Source: Monoplex corrugatus
Lineage: Eukaryota; Mollusca; Gastropoda; Littorinimorpha; Ranellidae
NCBI GenBank assembly: GCA_030674185.1
Contig: JAPXFY010000031.1
Coordinates: 41,447,532 to 41,507,531, forward strand
Reading direction: 5' to 3'
Length of the DNA stretch: 60,000 bases
Every line of letters starts with the position of its first letter. Positions within the stretch are counted from its first letter, which is position 1. Shown piece after piece: positions 35,612 to 48,526 of the stretch. Under the pieces are notes generated by a model. That model saw only the letters and a program-made list of their open reading frames with translations, was not told where the DNA came from and searched no databases. The position numbers and the translations under genes were made by a program.

Positions 35612-35722
35612 TGTATGTTAGGAAAGCTGGAGGGAAAGAGAACACCAGGTAGACCCAGGGAGAAAATATTGGACGGACTTGCAGGGTGGCTGAGGACAGA
35701 GAGGATGAAAGATGTCCTTGTA
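35612..35722 (+). mobile_element. RTE/BovB-like LINE tail fragment
   Basis: GGAAAGCTGGAGGGAAAGAG, GGTAGACCCAGGGAGAAAAT and GGACGGACTTGCAGGGTGGC match the family end at 11480-11570 and 18000-18080. It stops before the terminal repeat. Confidence 0.8.
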
Positions 35723-35725
35723 CTT

Positions 35726-36186
35726 TAACAGTGGGTGGAATACAACTGCCCTCAGCAGCGAAGTCACTACTGGCTTGGACATTGGCACTACAATCACGTG
35801 CGAATAAAGATTTATAAATATAGGCATGGCTGACATTACATCCATTTCATTTTTTTTTTCTAATGATAAAGAAAAAAATTGAAGGATAAAAGTTGAATAA
35901 AAAGTTGAACAAAAAGTTAAAGAAACAGTTGACCACCCGACGTAATTAGTCATATAAATAAGAGGAAGACCCAAATCCGGCAAATAAACATAAGAACAGT
36001 ATAAAGTGATATCTTCACTGGAGATAAACTTACATTAATTTAAAAAGTTGAACAAAAAGTTGAAGAAACAGTTGACCACCCGACATAATTAATCATATAA
36101 ATAAGAGGAAGACCCAAATCCGGCAAACAAACATAAAAACAATATAAAGTGATATCTTCACTGGAGATAAACTTACATTAATTTAA
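35726..36186. repeat. Duplications around an L1-like remnant
   Basis: A ~144-bp segment is tandemly repeated (35899-36041 and 36043-36186, near identical). An 80-bp segment starting TTAACAGTGGGTGGAATACA occurs at 35728 and again at 36184. The second occurrence runs on into the ORF1 remnant. Confidence 0.85.
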
Positions 36187-36945
36187 CAGTGGGTGGAATA
36201 CAACTGCCCTCAGCAGCGAAGTCACTACTGGCTTCGACATTGGCACTACAATCACGTGCGAATTGCTCTCGTCCTTTGCACTGACCCTCTCTAAGCTTAA
36301 CAGGTGTCTCTGAAAGTTTTGGACCTACTCCCACATCAGTTTCTTCTCCTGGTACACAAAAAAATGGGCTGGCCGTTTCCCTAATTACATGCACTCAGTT
36401 CCTCCTGATTGTTGACAGTGAATTTCTTCCCGTCAACCAGTAAATAATTGTACACAAGCACTGCCCTACTGCCATCTTGCCTTGCCTTCTTCAAATGTGG
36501 TATTAGTTTTCTTCTTAGTTCCCTCACACCTTTTGAAAAGTCCTCCCCAATGAAAACGTTTGTACCCCTTAACTTTTTCTTTTCCTTTAGGATCTGTACC
36601 TTGAGCTTGTAGAAGGTACATCGGGCGATGACAGGGGAGTCAGGTCTCGGGTTCAGTCGATGGACTCGGTCGAACTCCATCTACCCAGCGATGTCCAGCT
36701 TGTCGATGAGGAGATCTCGCAGCATACCCTCACAGTCCTCGCTGGTCTCGTTCTCCCTCTGCGTCAGACCGTAGAAGATCAAATTATTCCGCTTAGAGCG
36801 GCCTTCTAAGTCGTCGATTCGCTTCTCCAAATTCATATTCTGCTCCTTGAGTTCAGCGTTTTCTTTACGCAGAGTCTCCTGTTCTTCCTTGATGGCATTT
36901 GTCTCCCCGTGCAACGTGGCCAATTCTTCCCATACACTTTTAAAG
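36187..36945 (-). pseudogene. L1-like LINE ORF1 (Transposase_22-type) remnant
   Basis: On the minus strand, a coiled-coil ('KEEQETLRKENAELKEQNMN') is followed by 'LEGRSKRNNLIFYGL', the start of an RRM-like domain. An in-frame TAG comes at 36681. Reading then continues 'EFDRVHRLNPRPDSPVIAR', 'GTNVFIGEDFSKGVRELRRK' and 'RAVLVYNYLLVDGKKF', ending at 36381. This order (coiled coil, RRM, C-terminal domain) is that of L1-type ORF1 RNA-binding proteins. The N-terminus is replaced by the GA satellite at 36946. ORF2 is not present beside it. Confidence 0.75.
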
Positions 36946-37281
36946 TCAGAGAGAGAGAGAGAGAGAACGTCGCAGAGAGAGAGCGTCGCTGAGAGAGAAA
37001 GAGAGAGAGAGAGCGTCGTACAGATAGATAGAGAGAGCGTCATACAGAGAGAGAGAGAGAGAGCGTCGTAGAGAGAGAGAGAGAGAAAGAGAGAGAAAGA
37101 GCGTCGCAGCGAGAGAGAGAGAGATAAAGAGCGTCGCACAGACAGACAGAGAGCGTCGTCGAGACAGAAAGAGAACGTCATAGAGAGAGAGAGACAGAGC
37201 ATCGCACAGAGAGAGAGAGAGCATCGCACAGAGAGAGAGAAAGAGAGAGAGAGAGACTGAATGAAAGAGAGAAAGCGTTGC

Positions 37282-37315
<34 letters not shown>

Positions 37316-38281
37316 TCGCTGAGAGAGAGAGAGTGAGCGTCGTAGAGAGAGAGAGCGTCGTATAGAGAGAGAGAGAGCGTTGTAGAGAGAGAGAGAAAGA
37401 GCGTTGTAGAGAGAGAGAGAGAGAGCGTCGCTGAGAGAGTCGCAGAGAGAGTGTGTGTGTGTCGCAGAGAGAGAGAGAGAGAGAGTCGTAGAGAGAGAGA
37501 CAGCATCGTGGAGAGAGAGAGAGAAAGAACAAGCGTCGCAGAGAGAGAGCAAAATAGAGAGAGAATGAGAGAGAGAGAGCGTCGCAGAGAGAGAGAGAGA
37601 GAAGAGATCGCAGAGAGAGAGAGCGTCGCTGAGAGAGAGAGAGAGAGAGAGAGAGGAGAGGTGTGGTACAGAAGAGAGAGCGTCGTAGAGAGAGAGAGAG
37701 AGAGAGAGTGAGCGTCGTAGAGAGAGAGAGAAAGCGTCGGAAGAGAGAGAGAGGAATAAAGAGCGTTGCAGAGAGTGAGCGTGCACAGAGAGAGTGTGTG
37801 AGAGAGAGAGAGAGACAGCGTCTCAGAGAGACAGAGAGGAGAAGAGAGCATCGCAGAGAGAAATAGAGAGAGAGAGAGCGTCGTTGAGAGAGAAAGAGAG
37901 AGAGCGTCGCAGAGAGGAGAGAGATCGACGCCGAGAGAGGGGGAGAGAGAGAGAGACAGAGCGCGCCGTAAGAGAGAGGGGGAGAGAGAGAGAGAGCGTC
38001 GCAGAGAGAGAGAGAGAAGTGTCGCAGAGAAATGGGAGAGAGTGTGTGTGTGTGTTGCAGAGAGAGGGAGAGAGCGTCGTACAGAGAAGGGAGGGAGAGA
38101 GAGCGTCGCGAGAGAGAGGAGAGAGGAGAGAGTGAGACCGTCATAGAGAGAGAGGGAGAAAGAGAGCGTCGTACAGAGAGAGAGAAAGAGAAAGAGAGGA
38201 TAGAATATCGTAGAGAGAGAAGAGAGAAGTCTCGAGAGAGAGTGAGGAGAGAAGAGAAGTGTCGCAGAGAGAAAGAGCGTC

Positions 38282-38316
<35 letters not shown>

Positions 38317-39246
38317 CGTCGTAGAGAGAGAGAGAGCGTCATAGAGAGAGAGAGAGAAGAGGTCCAGAGAGAGAGAGAGAAGAGAGAGAGTGTCGCAGAG
38401 AAAGAGAGAGAGTCAGAGAGAACGATCGAGGAGAGAGAGAGGAAGAAGAAGTCGCAGAGAGAGAGCGAATAGAGAGAAGAAGAGCCTCACAGAGAGAGAG
38501 ACAGAGAGAGAGAAAGAGAGTGTCACAGAGAGAGAGCGTCGCTGAGAGAGAGAGTCGCACAGATAGAGAGAGAGCGTCAGAGAGAGAGAGAGCATCGTAG
38601 AGAGAGAGAACATCATAGAGAGAGAGACAAAGACCGTCGCAGAGAGAGAGCATCGCAGAGAGAGAATGAGAGAGAGAGAGCGAGCGTCGCAAAGAGAGAG
38701 AGAGAGAGAGAGAAAGAGCGTCGCAGAGAGAGAGCGTCGCTGAGAGAGAGAGAGAGAGAGAGAGAAAGTCGTACAGATAGATAGAGAGCGTCGTAGAGAG
38801 AGAGAGAGAGCGTCGTAGAGAGAGAGAGAGAGAGAGAGAGAGTCGCAGAGACTGAGCGTTGCAGAGAGAGAGTGTGAGAGAGAAAGAGAGAAAGCGTCGC
38901 AAAGAGACACATAGAGAGAGACAGAGAGAGCGTCGCAGAGAAAGAGAGAGAGAAAGAGAGAGAGAGCGTCGTAGAGAGAGAGAGACACAGAGAGAGAGAG
39001 AGAGACAGCGTCGTAGAGAGAGGAGAGAGAGAGAGAGAGAGAGAGGGAGGGAAAGATCGTCGCTGAGAGAGTCGCAGAGAGAGAGTGTGTTGCAGAGAGA
39101 GAGAGAGCGTCGTAGGAGAGAGAGAGAGCATCGTAGAGAGAGAGAGAGTGCGTCGCAGAGAGAGAGCATCGCAGAGAGAGAGAGAGAGCGTTGCAGATAG
39201 AGAGAGAAAGATTGTCGCAGAGAGAGAACGTAGCTGAGAGAGAGAG

Positions 39247-39278
<32 letters not shown>

Positions 39279-39600
39279 GAGAGAGAGAGCGTCGTACAGA
39301 TCGATAGAGAGAGAGCGTCAGAGAGAGAGAGAAAGAGAGAGAGAGCGTCAGAGAGAGAGAGAGAAAGCGTCGCGCAGAGAGAGAGAGAGAGAGAGAGAGA
39401 AAAGCGTTGCGCAGAGAGAGAGAGCGCGTCGCAGAGAGTGAGAGTCACCAGAGAGAAAGAGGGAGCGAGAGAGCATCGTAGAGATAGAGAGAGAGCGTCA
39501 GAGAGAGAGAGAGAGCGTCAGAGAGAGAGAGAGAGAGCGTCCCAGAGAGAGCAAAATAGAGAGAATGAAAGAGAGAGAGCGTCACAGAGAGAGAGCGAAA
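36946..39600. repeat. GA-rich satellite with GCGTCG punctuation, ~2.65 kb
   Basis: Blocks of (GA)n of variable length separated by GCGTCGCA, GCGTCGTA or GCGTCGCTGA motifs. The minus-strand frames of 553 and 369 codons (Ser-Leu-Ser-Leu with LRRS) exist only because the repeat lacks stops. Confidence 0.97.
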
Positions 39601-40390
39601 GAGTTTGTGTTTTCAGGTGTGTTTTTTTAAATCCCCTGTGTGATAAATTGGACGGAGTGGTCAGCACCAGGGACATCTGCTTAGATTATGTGCATGAGTA
39701 CATTGATATGTGTACCTAATTTTCTTTCTTTCTTCCTTCCTTTTTTGTTGTTGTTGTTGTTGTTGGTTTTTTTCTCTTTTTTAATTTTTTTGTTTCTTGT
39801 TAAGCAATTGTGTGTTTTTGAATGGTATAGCCCTGATATGACTCAAGGCAGTCGGCTGGCCTTTAAAAGAAAATACCAACAAATAACAATGAACCTAGAC
39901 ATTACAATTGTTAAGTCCTGATGTCGTACGACGTTGACTGCTGTGCGAGTCATAACACTTGGATAAAACGCAAACACTGTAAAAGGGGATAGAACCCATT
40001 TCACATCCTGCGTTCAATGCTGATATTGTTATCTCCCTTTTAAGAGCCTATCTGCATTCTTAGTTCACTATTTCCTCAATATAAGATTATCAGAGAAAGA
40101 AAAAAGAAACAAAAACACTAGCAGAATGTTGCCGTCTTTCAGTCATTCAACCTTATTTTCTTTCTTTCTTTCTTTCTTTTTTCTTTTAGTTTTAAAACGA
40201 AGGTGGCACATCTAATTCTAATTTTACATAATGCGTGTCAGCATGCAAACACACATGATTTTTATCCAAGTAAATTCTTCACATCCACATATGAATAATA
40301 CAGATACAGTTTTTTGTAAAAAAAAACTCTCTCTCTCTCTCTACATTGGCTTGATAGGCACAATGACCGTGAAATCCAATTCACCTATCA
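39601..40390. other. AT-rich spacer
   Basis: Contains TTG and TTTC microsatellites (39745-39790, 40160-40182) and a CT run (40328-40342). No gene recognised. Confidence 0.6.
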
Positions 40391-40399
40391 AAATGTCCA

Positions 40400-40590
40400 G
40401 TTGGGGTCACGTGACGGTCGCTACCAACAGCACAAACACTTTCCAACATGGCGGACTGAGATTGCAAACACCGCTAATGCGAAAGGTAAATGTTTAGACT
40501 ATTACTTAATGCATACACTTTCCAGTCATAGAGGTACATGGTGACCAGAAGGGGCATTCTTGTGAACCGTAGGGGCATGCACAGACCAAA
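40400..40590 (+). promoter_or_regulatory. Probable promoter / 5' UTR of gene 2
   Basis: A palindromic GTCACGTGAC (40406-40415, E-box of the USF/TFE type) and AACATGGCGGAC (40445-40456, matching the YY1 core AANATGGCG) lie 135-185 bp upstream of the chosen ATG. There is no TATA box. Such pairs are common at TATA-less start regions; the assignment is inference. Confidence 0.5.
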
Positions 40591-40630
40591 ATGGAGTACG
40601 ATTCACTTCAGAGAAAGCGACAGGAAACCC
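40591..40630 (+). CDS. Gene 2 exon 1 (coding part)
   Basis: ATG with A at -3 and G at +4, 13 codons plus one base, consensus donor CCC|GTAAGT. An upstream ATG in another frame at 40577 stays open to the donor. Confidence 0.6.
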
Positions 40631-40953
40631 GTAAGTTTCGAGATGAGAAGTTCAAAATCAAAGTATATTGTGGTCGGGATGTCAAAGTTTACATTTTGCG
40701 GTCTTGTCCTTTGTTTTAAAAAACGCTTTATTTTGCTCGTTTCGTTCAGACCACAAGTACCTTTAGACTCATTGAAACCGTTGTGGATGGTAGAGAACTT
40801 GAAGTATTGATTTACGTATGTCTACAACTAGTCTTTAGCTCTGCCCATATTCATGATATTGAGATAATCATAATGATAAATGAAATTCTTTGTGACCAGC
40901 TTCACGGACAAGTGAAGATTGATTAAAATGTATTTGCCTTGAAATTGAACACA

Positions 40954-40992
<39 letters not shown>

Positions 40993-41034
40993 ACACACAT
41001 CACACACACACACACACACACACATCCACACACA

Positions 41035-41098
<64 letters not shown>

Positions 41099-41455
41099 CC
41101 CCTGAAGTCAGTTATGATTGGTGATCTTGTGTGTGTCTTGAACTGAAACAGAACACTGAATAGTACAGTGTCAAAAGCCTAAAAGTCTTGCATGTCTAGA
41201 AATAGTAGAATACACATCTCTCATGCAGTGTCAGAATTGCGAAAGTCTTGCATTTTCTAGAATATACAACCAAATAATAACGTTTTACCAGACTTTTGAG
41301 GGTGGGTTGGTTTGCAGAAAACATGCCTCAAAGTCCTGAACTTCTTGAATCAGCATATGTAGCCAAAGGGTTAGTTTATGTCAGAAAGTCCCAGACTTTG
41401 GACTTGGTCATTGTCTAGTGGCTTTGGAACTGACAATTTTTGTCATCCAAGAGAT

Positions 41456-41539
<84 letters not shown>

Positions 41540-44500
41540 GTACACCCATGAGTGCTAGTGTTGGCGTTTGCTTGATAAGATGGAAGTCATAATCCTGATG
41601 ACACAACTTTTGGCCCACTGTAGCCCTGAGTATATTTGTCTTCAAACTGAATCAAAGCAAACATTTAATTTTTCTCCTAAAATTTGTGACTTTGCCAAAA
41701 GTTCTGTCTTTGTACTTGTGTGAAATCAGCTGTGTCTGGCTGTGTGTCAGTGAATTTATGTGGCAAGGTACAATACTGGCAAAGCACTAACTGTGTAAAC
41801 ATCTTTTGGTTATTCTTATAAAATCTTTGTTCAGACATCTCTTAGTTGTTCTTAGAGAACCTACACCTTACAAGCAGTATTTAACCATTTAAGTCAGGGC
41901 TTACAGTAACTAGGAATAATCTGCAAAATACTATTGTTGAAAAAGAATACTAAAAAGTTTTGAACGGCTGGTTTCAGGGCTGGTTTGGATTGGGCTTTCT
42001 TTCTTTCTTTCTTTCTTCTTTCTTCTTTTCTTTCTTTCTTTTTTTATTTTTGTTTATTAATGAACCTCAGTTGAATTGTTGTTGTTATGCTTGAAACCAG
42101 TCAAATGATCGTTATTTCATTTGCTGCAACGAAAACAAGTGTATATATCTGATTTGTTGTGTGAGTTTTGGGTCTGTTATTTTCTACTGCTGTGCACTAA
42201 ATGGGCCGGTATGACTTTATCCTAGCAGAGACAGTGATAGTGAGACAGCAAGTGGTTTTTGGCTATTTTTTATGTCTTCCATCGAACTGTAGCACAGAGC
42301 ATGAAGTAACACAAAATATGATCAGATGAACAAACTTTTATCAATCAGATTAGCTTCAGTGGATGTGCTTGAACTTAGTTTTGCTGGAAGGGTTTTTTTT
42401 TCATGTTTTTGTTTGTTTGTTGCTGGTTTGTTTTGTTTTGTTTTTGTTTGTGTTTTGTTTTTGTTTTTTCTGTATCACTTCTTTTTTTTTTTTTCAATCC
42501 TTTGTTCTACTATCCTCCATGCAGTTATTTTAGGCTCTTGAAGTCCTGTCCAACCAAAACCCCCATCCCCCCCCCCCCCTCCCAATACTGAAGTTATCGT
42601 GAGATGGCTCATGAAGGGCCACAGAATCTGGAATAATTTTTCACAGTGCTATGCTGATGAGAATGGGGATGATAATTGATAGTGAATAATGTAAATGATA
42701 GTGCTGTATAATTCGATTTTGAATTGAGACTGTAATAGGGCTGTATTCTATACTTACTGATAATGTATCCTGGTGTCTATGAGGTCAGAGAGGTACAGAC
42801 ACCTGTGATGTTGGTCAGGAAATTTGAGCTACACCTTCAATGACATCCATAAAGTGAAAGATTTGACTGTGTGTCCCAGTCTTCCCACTGAGTCCATAGT
42901 ACACTACACTTGGGAAAGTGTCAGTGCCGAAAAATCCCATGATAATATTTTCGACTGATTGGAATTTGAATCTACAGTCTTCTTAGCTAGAACCTTATTT
43001 TGCTGTCCATTTCTGGATGGACAGATTTTCAAAAATCATAACATGGACTCTGTGAATTATTTATTTATTTCATTAAATTGATATTGCATAGATTAAAAAA
43101 GAAGGTAGCTTAGTCCCATTCCAAATAACTGATTACGTTAAATACTGTAAGTATGATTATGTCAGATTTTTTGTTCTTTAATGCAGCTTCATGTTCTGGT
43201 ACTTTTTTTTTTTATTTAGTTTTCTTGTAGATCTAAGTTATGACCTTGTGCTTTATGCTCTTATTACATGTAAAATTACAATTAAAAGAGTCTATGTCAG
43301 CAAAGATTTTGCCCTTTTCACAGTTTCATATAAAAGTTAAAACACTGATAGGTAACCAGTGAGACAAAAAGGAAAATGAAAGATTCTATTCTTTGATTAC
43401 ATGCTCTTTCTGGAAAGAGTGGCATGCATTCCAGATGAAAACAATCCATTGTGATGGAAGGCATAGTACAGTGCTGTATACACTTATGATATGTAGGTTT
43501 CTTTAAGCTTTTCTACAAACACGAGGTAATGGCCTTTCCGCTCATGGATTCAGGACACTGTAAACATAAGCTTTATAATGACTCCCTACTGAGAAGTCCT
43601 AAGCCATTTCTTGTTTTTACCATTGCACTGCTTTAGAAAAAGGCTGGTGTGTGTTGTAGCACGATGTAAACATTGCCTTTCATCTGATTTAATTACTTAA
43701 AATTAGGGTATGATAGCCAGGTGGTTACGAAGTCTGACCTCTCGTCAGGAAGTTTGAGTTTTAGTCTGCCAAGGCAATGCCTGGTGGATCCTATTAAAGG
43801 ATATAGAGTTTTTCTATCTTTCAGGTCAACTTAAGTGCAAACCTACAAGTTCCTGAAATTGCATTGTGTATACATATGCAGAACATCAAATATGCACTTT
43901 AAAGAATTTTGGCTGAGGACAGCGAGGGTGGAAGATGTATTTGCAGCTACAAGGGATAGATTCATATGGAGGGCCATGATCGCCAGCGCCATGCAGCAAG
44001 GCGCAGGATGATGATGATGATGACTGTTTAATGTGTACAGAACCAAACAGTTTTTATTAGTGTTCAAGCCACTGGGCTAGCCTTACTTGAATATATTAAT
44101 CATGAAGTATCCAGTTCTTCCATTCGCCTCTTGTTTCTCCTTGCTTGGCTTAAAGAAGTAATGGCTATATTGAAGTTACTAGATTTAAGAACTTGAAAAA
44201 TTCCATTGTGATTTATATTACTATCAGTTTTAATCTCTTGTAAAAACATTTCAGCAGTGAAAGGATTTTCTGCCATGTGAGGGTGAGTTTTTATCAGGTT
44301 TGGGCTTCAGCATTGGCAGATTAGGAAATTGTGAATATATAGGTTGTTTAACTCGGCTGTCCATGGTTTGACCAAGGATTTTGATATATTTTCTACTTCC
44401 TCTCAGAGATTTCATGAGATGACTGAGTTGTGTGTATGAAATTTGATAAGTTGTGTGGCTTATTCAGGAGTTTTGACATATAGTTTGTATTGATCTGTTT

Positions 44501-47500
44501 TCAAGGTCACATTTACTTTTAAAGATTGCTAATGTGTGAAAGACAGAGAAACAAGATAAGCTGACGGTATATAACCTGTCTTGTTAGTTCCTTGGACAGG
44601 AAAGGTTGTTAGATAGTGCTCACATTTATTTCAAAAGATTGCTGATGTTAAAAGACTGAGAAATAAGAAAAGCTGACAGTATAGAACATGTCTTGTTTGT
44701 TCCTTGGACAAGAAAGGTTGTTAGATGATGGCGTGACGTTTTTATTTTTAAAGCAGAAATAGAATTCTTCTTTTGAATACATTTGCATCTAAATGGCCAG
44801 CCAGATCATGTTATGAATGTGGTCACTTTTTTTCTAAGTCTTGCTGATCACTGTGGAGCTTCATGGTTTTTGGAGTTGTAGTACTTTAGTACCAGTCTGT
44901 AACATTAAAATTGGCTGTTTGCTGACTATCCAAATGCTCCCACCATTTTGATGCTGTCTGCTTAATGTTTCATTGGCCCTGTTCTCCTTCCCCTGCCAAT
45001 CCCTTCTTTGCCATTTCAAGACCTTGCCAATACATACAGTTTTGCGTAGGCTGAAGGAGTCTGCCAGATTATTAGTGGCAAAGTTTTGTGGAATGCTTAT
45101 GAAATTTGAGTGCGTTGAACCCCTCTCATACAAACTGGGAACGAACTCAAAACAAACTCTGGACTTGTCATCCACACCTCCTGTAGCTGTTGTTAGTGTA
45201 GAGACAACACTGCCAGATGGGTTCAGCTGTCTGCTACACTTGATCACAGGTTACATATAAAAGAGTCATGACAAGGAAAGTCATTCTATACAGAAGGTTC
45301 AGTCATCATACACTGAACGTTTTCTTGGCTTTTTAGGCTCTGGAGCTGGTACTGCAAACAGGAAACGAACATCTTCCTCTGTCCCACCCACCAGAATACT
45401 TGTTTCTGTCATTGTTTCCCATTATTGTGTGTCAGTCGACCAGCTACACCGAGGGCTGGTGAAAGGAAACACGACCATCCCAACAGACAAGGTCGCGCTG
45501 ACATCTCAAACCCGGGAGGACAGTATGGAAGCCATTCGCCCTGTGGAATCCCAAAATTCTGTGCACAGTGAGCACTCAAAGGAATCAAACCCAAAGGTAT
45601 GTTTTCACGGTCATGATACTTACAGAAAAATGCTGCTCACTGTTAGCTTTCTTTACTTTTTCAGTGTTGTGTCTCTGATCATAATGTAGCCTGTATGGAC
45701 ATTGGGTCCAGTTTTTACTGGATGAGATGGAGATCCACCGTCAGATGATTGATTTTTAGTTGTTTACATGTATATGTTCACTGTATATAAAACAAATGGG
45801 GAATTTGGCAGTAATCCAAAAGTTGAAAAAGCATTCATATCCTTTAGAAAAGAGAAAGAAAAATGTTCTAGATGTGTTTGAAAGCAAAGAAAAAGAAAAT
45901 GTTTTAGATATGTTACAATCTTTCTTCCTTTTCTTTAAAGTTTGGTCTGATAAAGTTTTAGAGTTTATTCAAGAGTGCTTTTGTACACTCCTTGTGCACT
46001 GCATTCAATCTGTCATTTGTTAACTCAAGATATCAAGGTCTGATAAAGGATCCATCAGTAAATCAAAGTGCCATAATAACTTCAAGACAGCGACTCACCT
46101 GACAATATACAGCGCCTCCTGACTCGCACCACTGAGTGTTACTCGGACATTAAAAATTGGATGACATGCAACAAACTTCAGCTTAATGATGACAAGACAG
46201 AAGCTATCCTCATTGGCACCCATCAGAAACTTTCTCAGCTGCCTCCTCTTTCTCTCCCATTATGTAACACATCAGTCCCAATTTCTGATTCAGCTAAAAA
46301 CCTTGGAGTCTGCATTGACTCTACCCTCTCCATGAACAACTTTGTTTCTCAAACTGCCAGATCTTGCTACTGTCACCTCCATTGAATAAGCCTGATCAGG
46401 AAGTATCTCTGTCGAAACAACTGCAAAACTTGTTCTCTCCTTTATAATGTCTCGCATTGACTATTGCAATTCACTCCTGTCTGGTCTTCCTGCCTCCACC
46501 ATTCACATCCTACAGCGCATTCAAAACAATGCTGCATGCACGCCTTGTACTCCAAAAGAAAAAAGCTGACCACATATCTCCTCTCCTGGCACAACTTCAC
46601 TGGCTCCCTGTATCAAAGCGCATACAGTACAAACTAGACACCATGTGCTACAAAAGCCTCAATAACGCAGCCCCCGATTACCTGTCAAGCCTACTTGAGA
46701 TCTATGTTCCCTCACGTACCCTCCGCTCTGCCTCCGATTCTCTGACTTTTCGCTTTCCACACACTAAGCTCAATACCTATGGTCCACGAGCCTTCTCTGT
46801 TTCTGGTCCGCTCTCCTGGAACAAACTTCCTCTCTCAGTCCGTCAGCAACCTACTTTTGCTCCTTCAAGTACGCTCTCAAAACTCACCTTTTCTACTGTG
46901 CATAAAATCCTGACCTCACTCAATCCCCTCTGCAGCCTGTCTCCACTCGGAGGGGAATCACATTGTAATATATAATTGTATATAATATGCTCTCTATAAT
47001 TTTCCATTGCTTTTATTCTTTCTCCCCATTTAGAGCCATGTGCGTGTGTGTGTGTGGTGTGCGTGGTGCTGTGCGCGTGTGTGTGTGTGTGTGTGTGTGG
47101 CGTGGGGGGCGTGGTGTGGTGTGTGTGCGTGCGTGCGGTGTGTGTGTGTCTGTTTCAGCGCTTAGATTTGATTTTATCAAGATTTTGCGCTATATAAATG
47201 TTGTAATTATTATTATTATTATTTGTGTGTATGTACTTAGTGCTAGAATATTAGCAGATTTGGGTGAGAACTGTCCAAGAGGTTCACCTTCTGTCATTGT
47301 CTTAATGTGATGTGTATTCCTTTGTCTTCAAGCAATGTTTGTTCCACGCCAGTGCTTTTAATGGTCTTGAGCATACTAAAGTTTCAGTAGACTGGCATAT
47401 CTACAAATGTTTATTGGAAAAAGAAAAATGAGGAAACTACTTGTGTACACATGAATGCTGTTAGGCACACACATGTACAACGAACAGGCGAAGAAGAGAA

Positions 47501-48459
47501 ACATTTATGTATTCAAACTACCATACAATTGTTATGTAAGAAATTGTTAAGCTTTCCTCGTTGAATGACATAGTGGAATTTGTGTGTGTTTGTTAGTGTG
47601 TTTGTATACCTACCTACATATGTATAAAATGAATAAAAGTGTTGGTTAAAAACATATGTTCCATACACATAATAATGCTCTTTGTTAAGGTGGTTTGGCC
47701 CTCTCTGTGATGAGAGCATATGTTGTTGTACAGTGTTCATGCTTTCGTTCTTGGTGAGTAGTGAACATCAGTCACAGAGAGAGAAAAAACTGTATTTATA
47801 GGAGTTTTTAGAAAACATGAAGGTAAATGGATCAGCATAAAGAGGGAGAAAGAAGAAAGGAGAAGAAGACAAAAAGACAAAGAATAATAGAAAAAGAGAA
47901 AATTTCAAGCAAAAAAAAATCCAGAAGATGGGGATACTTTTAACCCTTTGACTCCTGCAACCCATATGCCAACTGCAAAAACATAACCCTTTGACTCCCT
48001 TGCCATATCCACCAGCTTCCTGCCGGAAGCTAGTGGATAGGGTAAGAGAGTCAAAGCGTTAAAGTTTTGCTTTGTAAGCATGGTTGACTATGAAGGATGC
48101 TGGTGGACAGGCTGCAGGAGTCAAAGGGTTAATACTGGAAGAGCCCTCAGAATTCCCAAGGGGAGGATTTTTTCATCTCAAGACCCTTCTAACGCAGTGC
48201 ACCTTGGGTTTTTCTTGGATTCCAGGAACCTTCCAAATAAATTTCAACAGATTTGGTGAAGCAAATATTGAATAATCTGAGTGCAGTGAATCTTTGATAT
48301 AAAGATTGTGTATGTGCACTTGCAGGAACTAGAGAAGGAAGCGGATGGCTATGCTAGTGATTCAGAAAGTGATTATGAAGGACAACACAATGAAGATGCT
48401 GCTTCCAGCAGTTCCAGAGGTTGGTTTACAACTTGTCTTTGAGTATGTATGTGGTGTGT

Positions 48460-48526
<67 letters not shown>

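Noticed and set aside
35074..35652. 192-codon ORF with 'FCFVFGGCFL' repeats as a membrane protein
   Set aside because: The hydrophobic part is the G/T minisatellite; the flanks show no start or splice support.
36681..39448. Minus-strand ORFs of 553 and 369 codons rich in Ser, Leu and Arg
   Set aside because: They are (CT)n translated; only the last ~90 codons of the first one (36945-36681) are real ORF1 sequence.
44861..45247. Minus-strand 128-codon ORF
   Set aside because: No recognisable motif, lies in an intron of gene 2 on the opposite strand, and has no supporting splice or promoter context.
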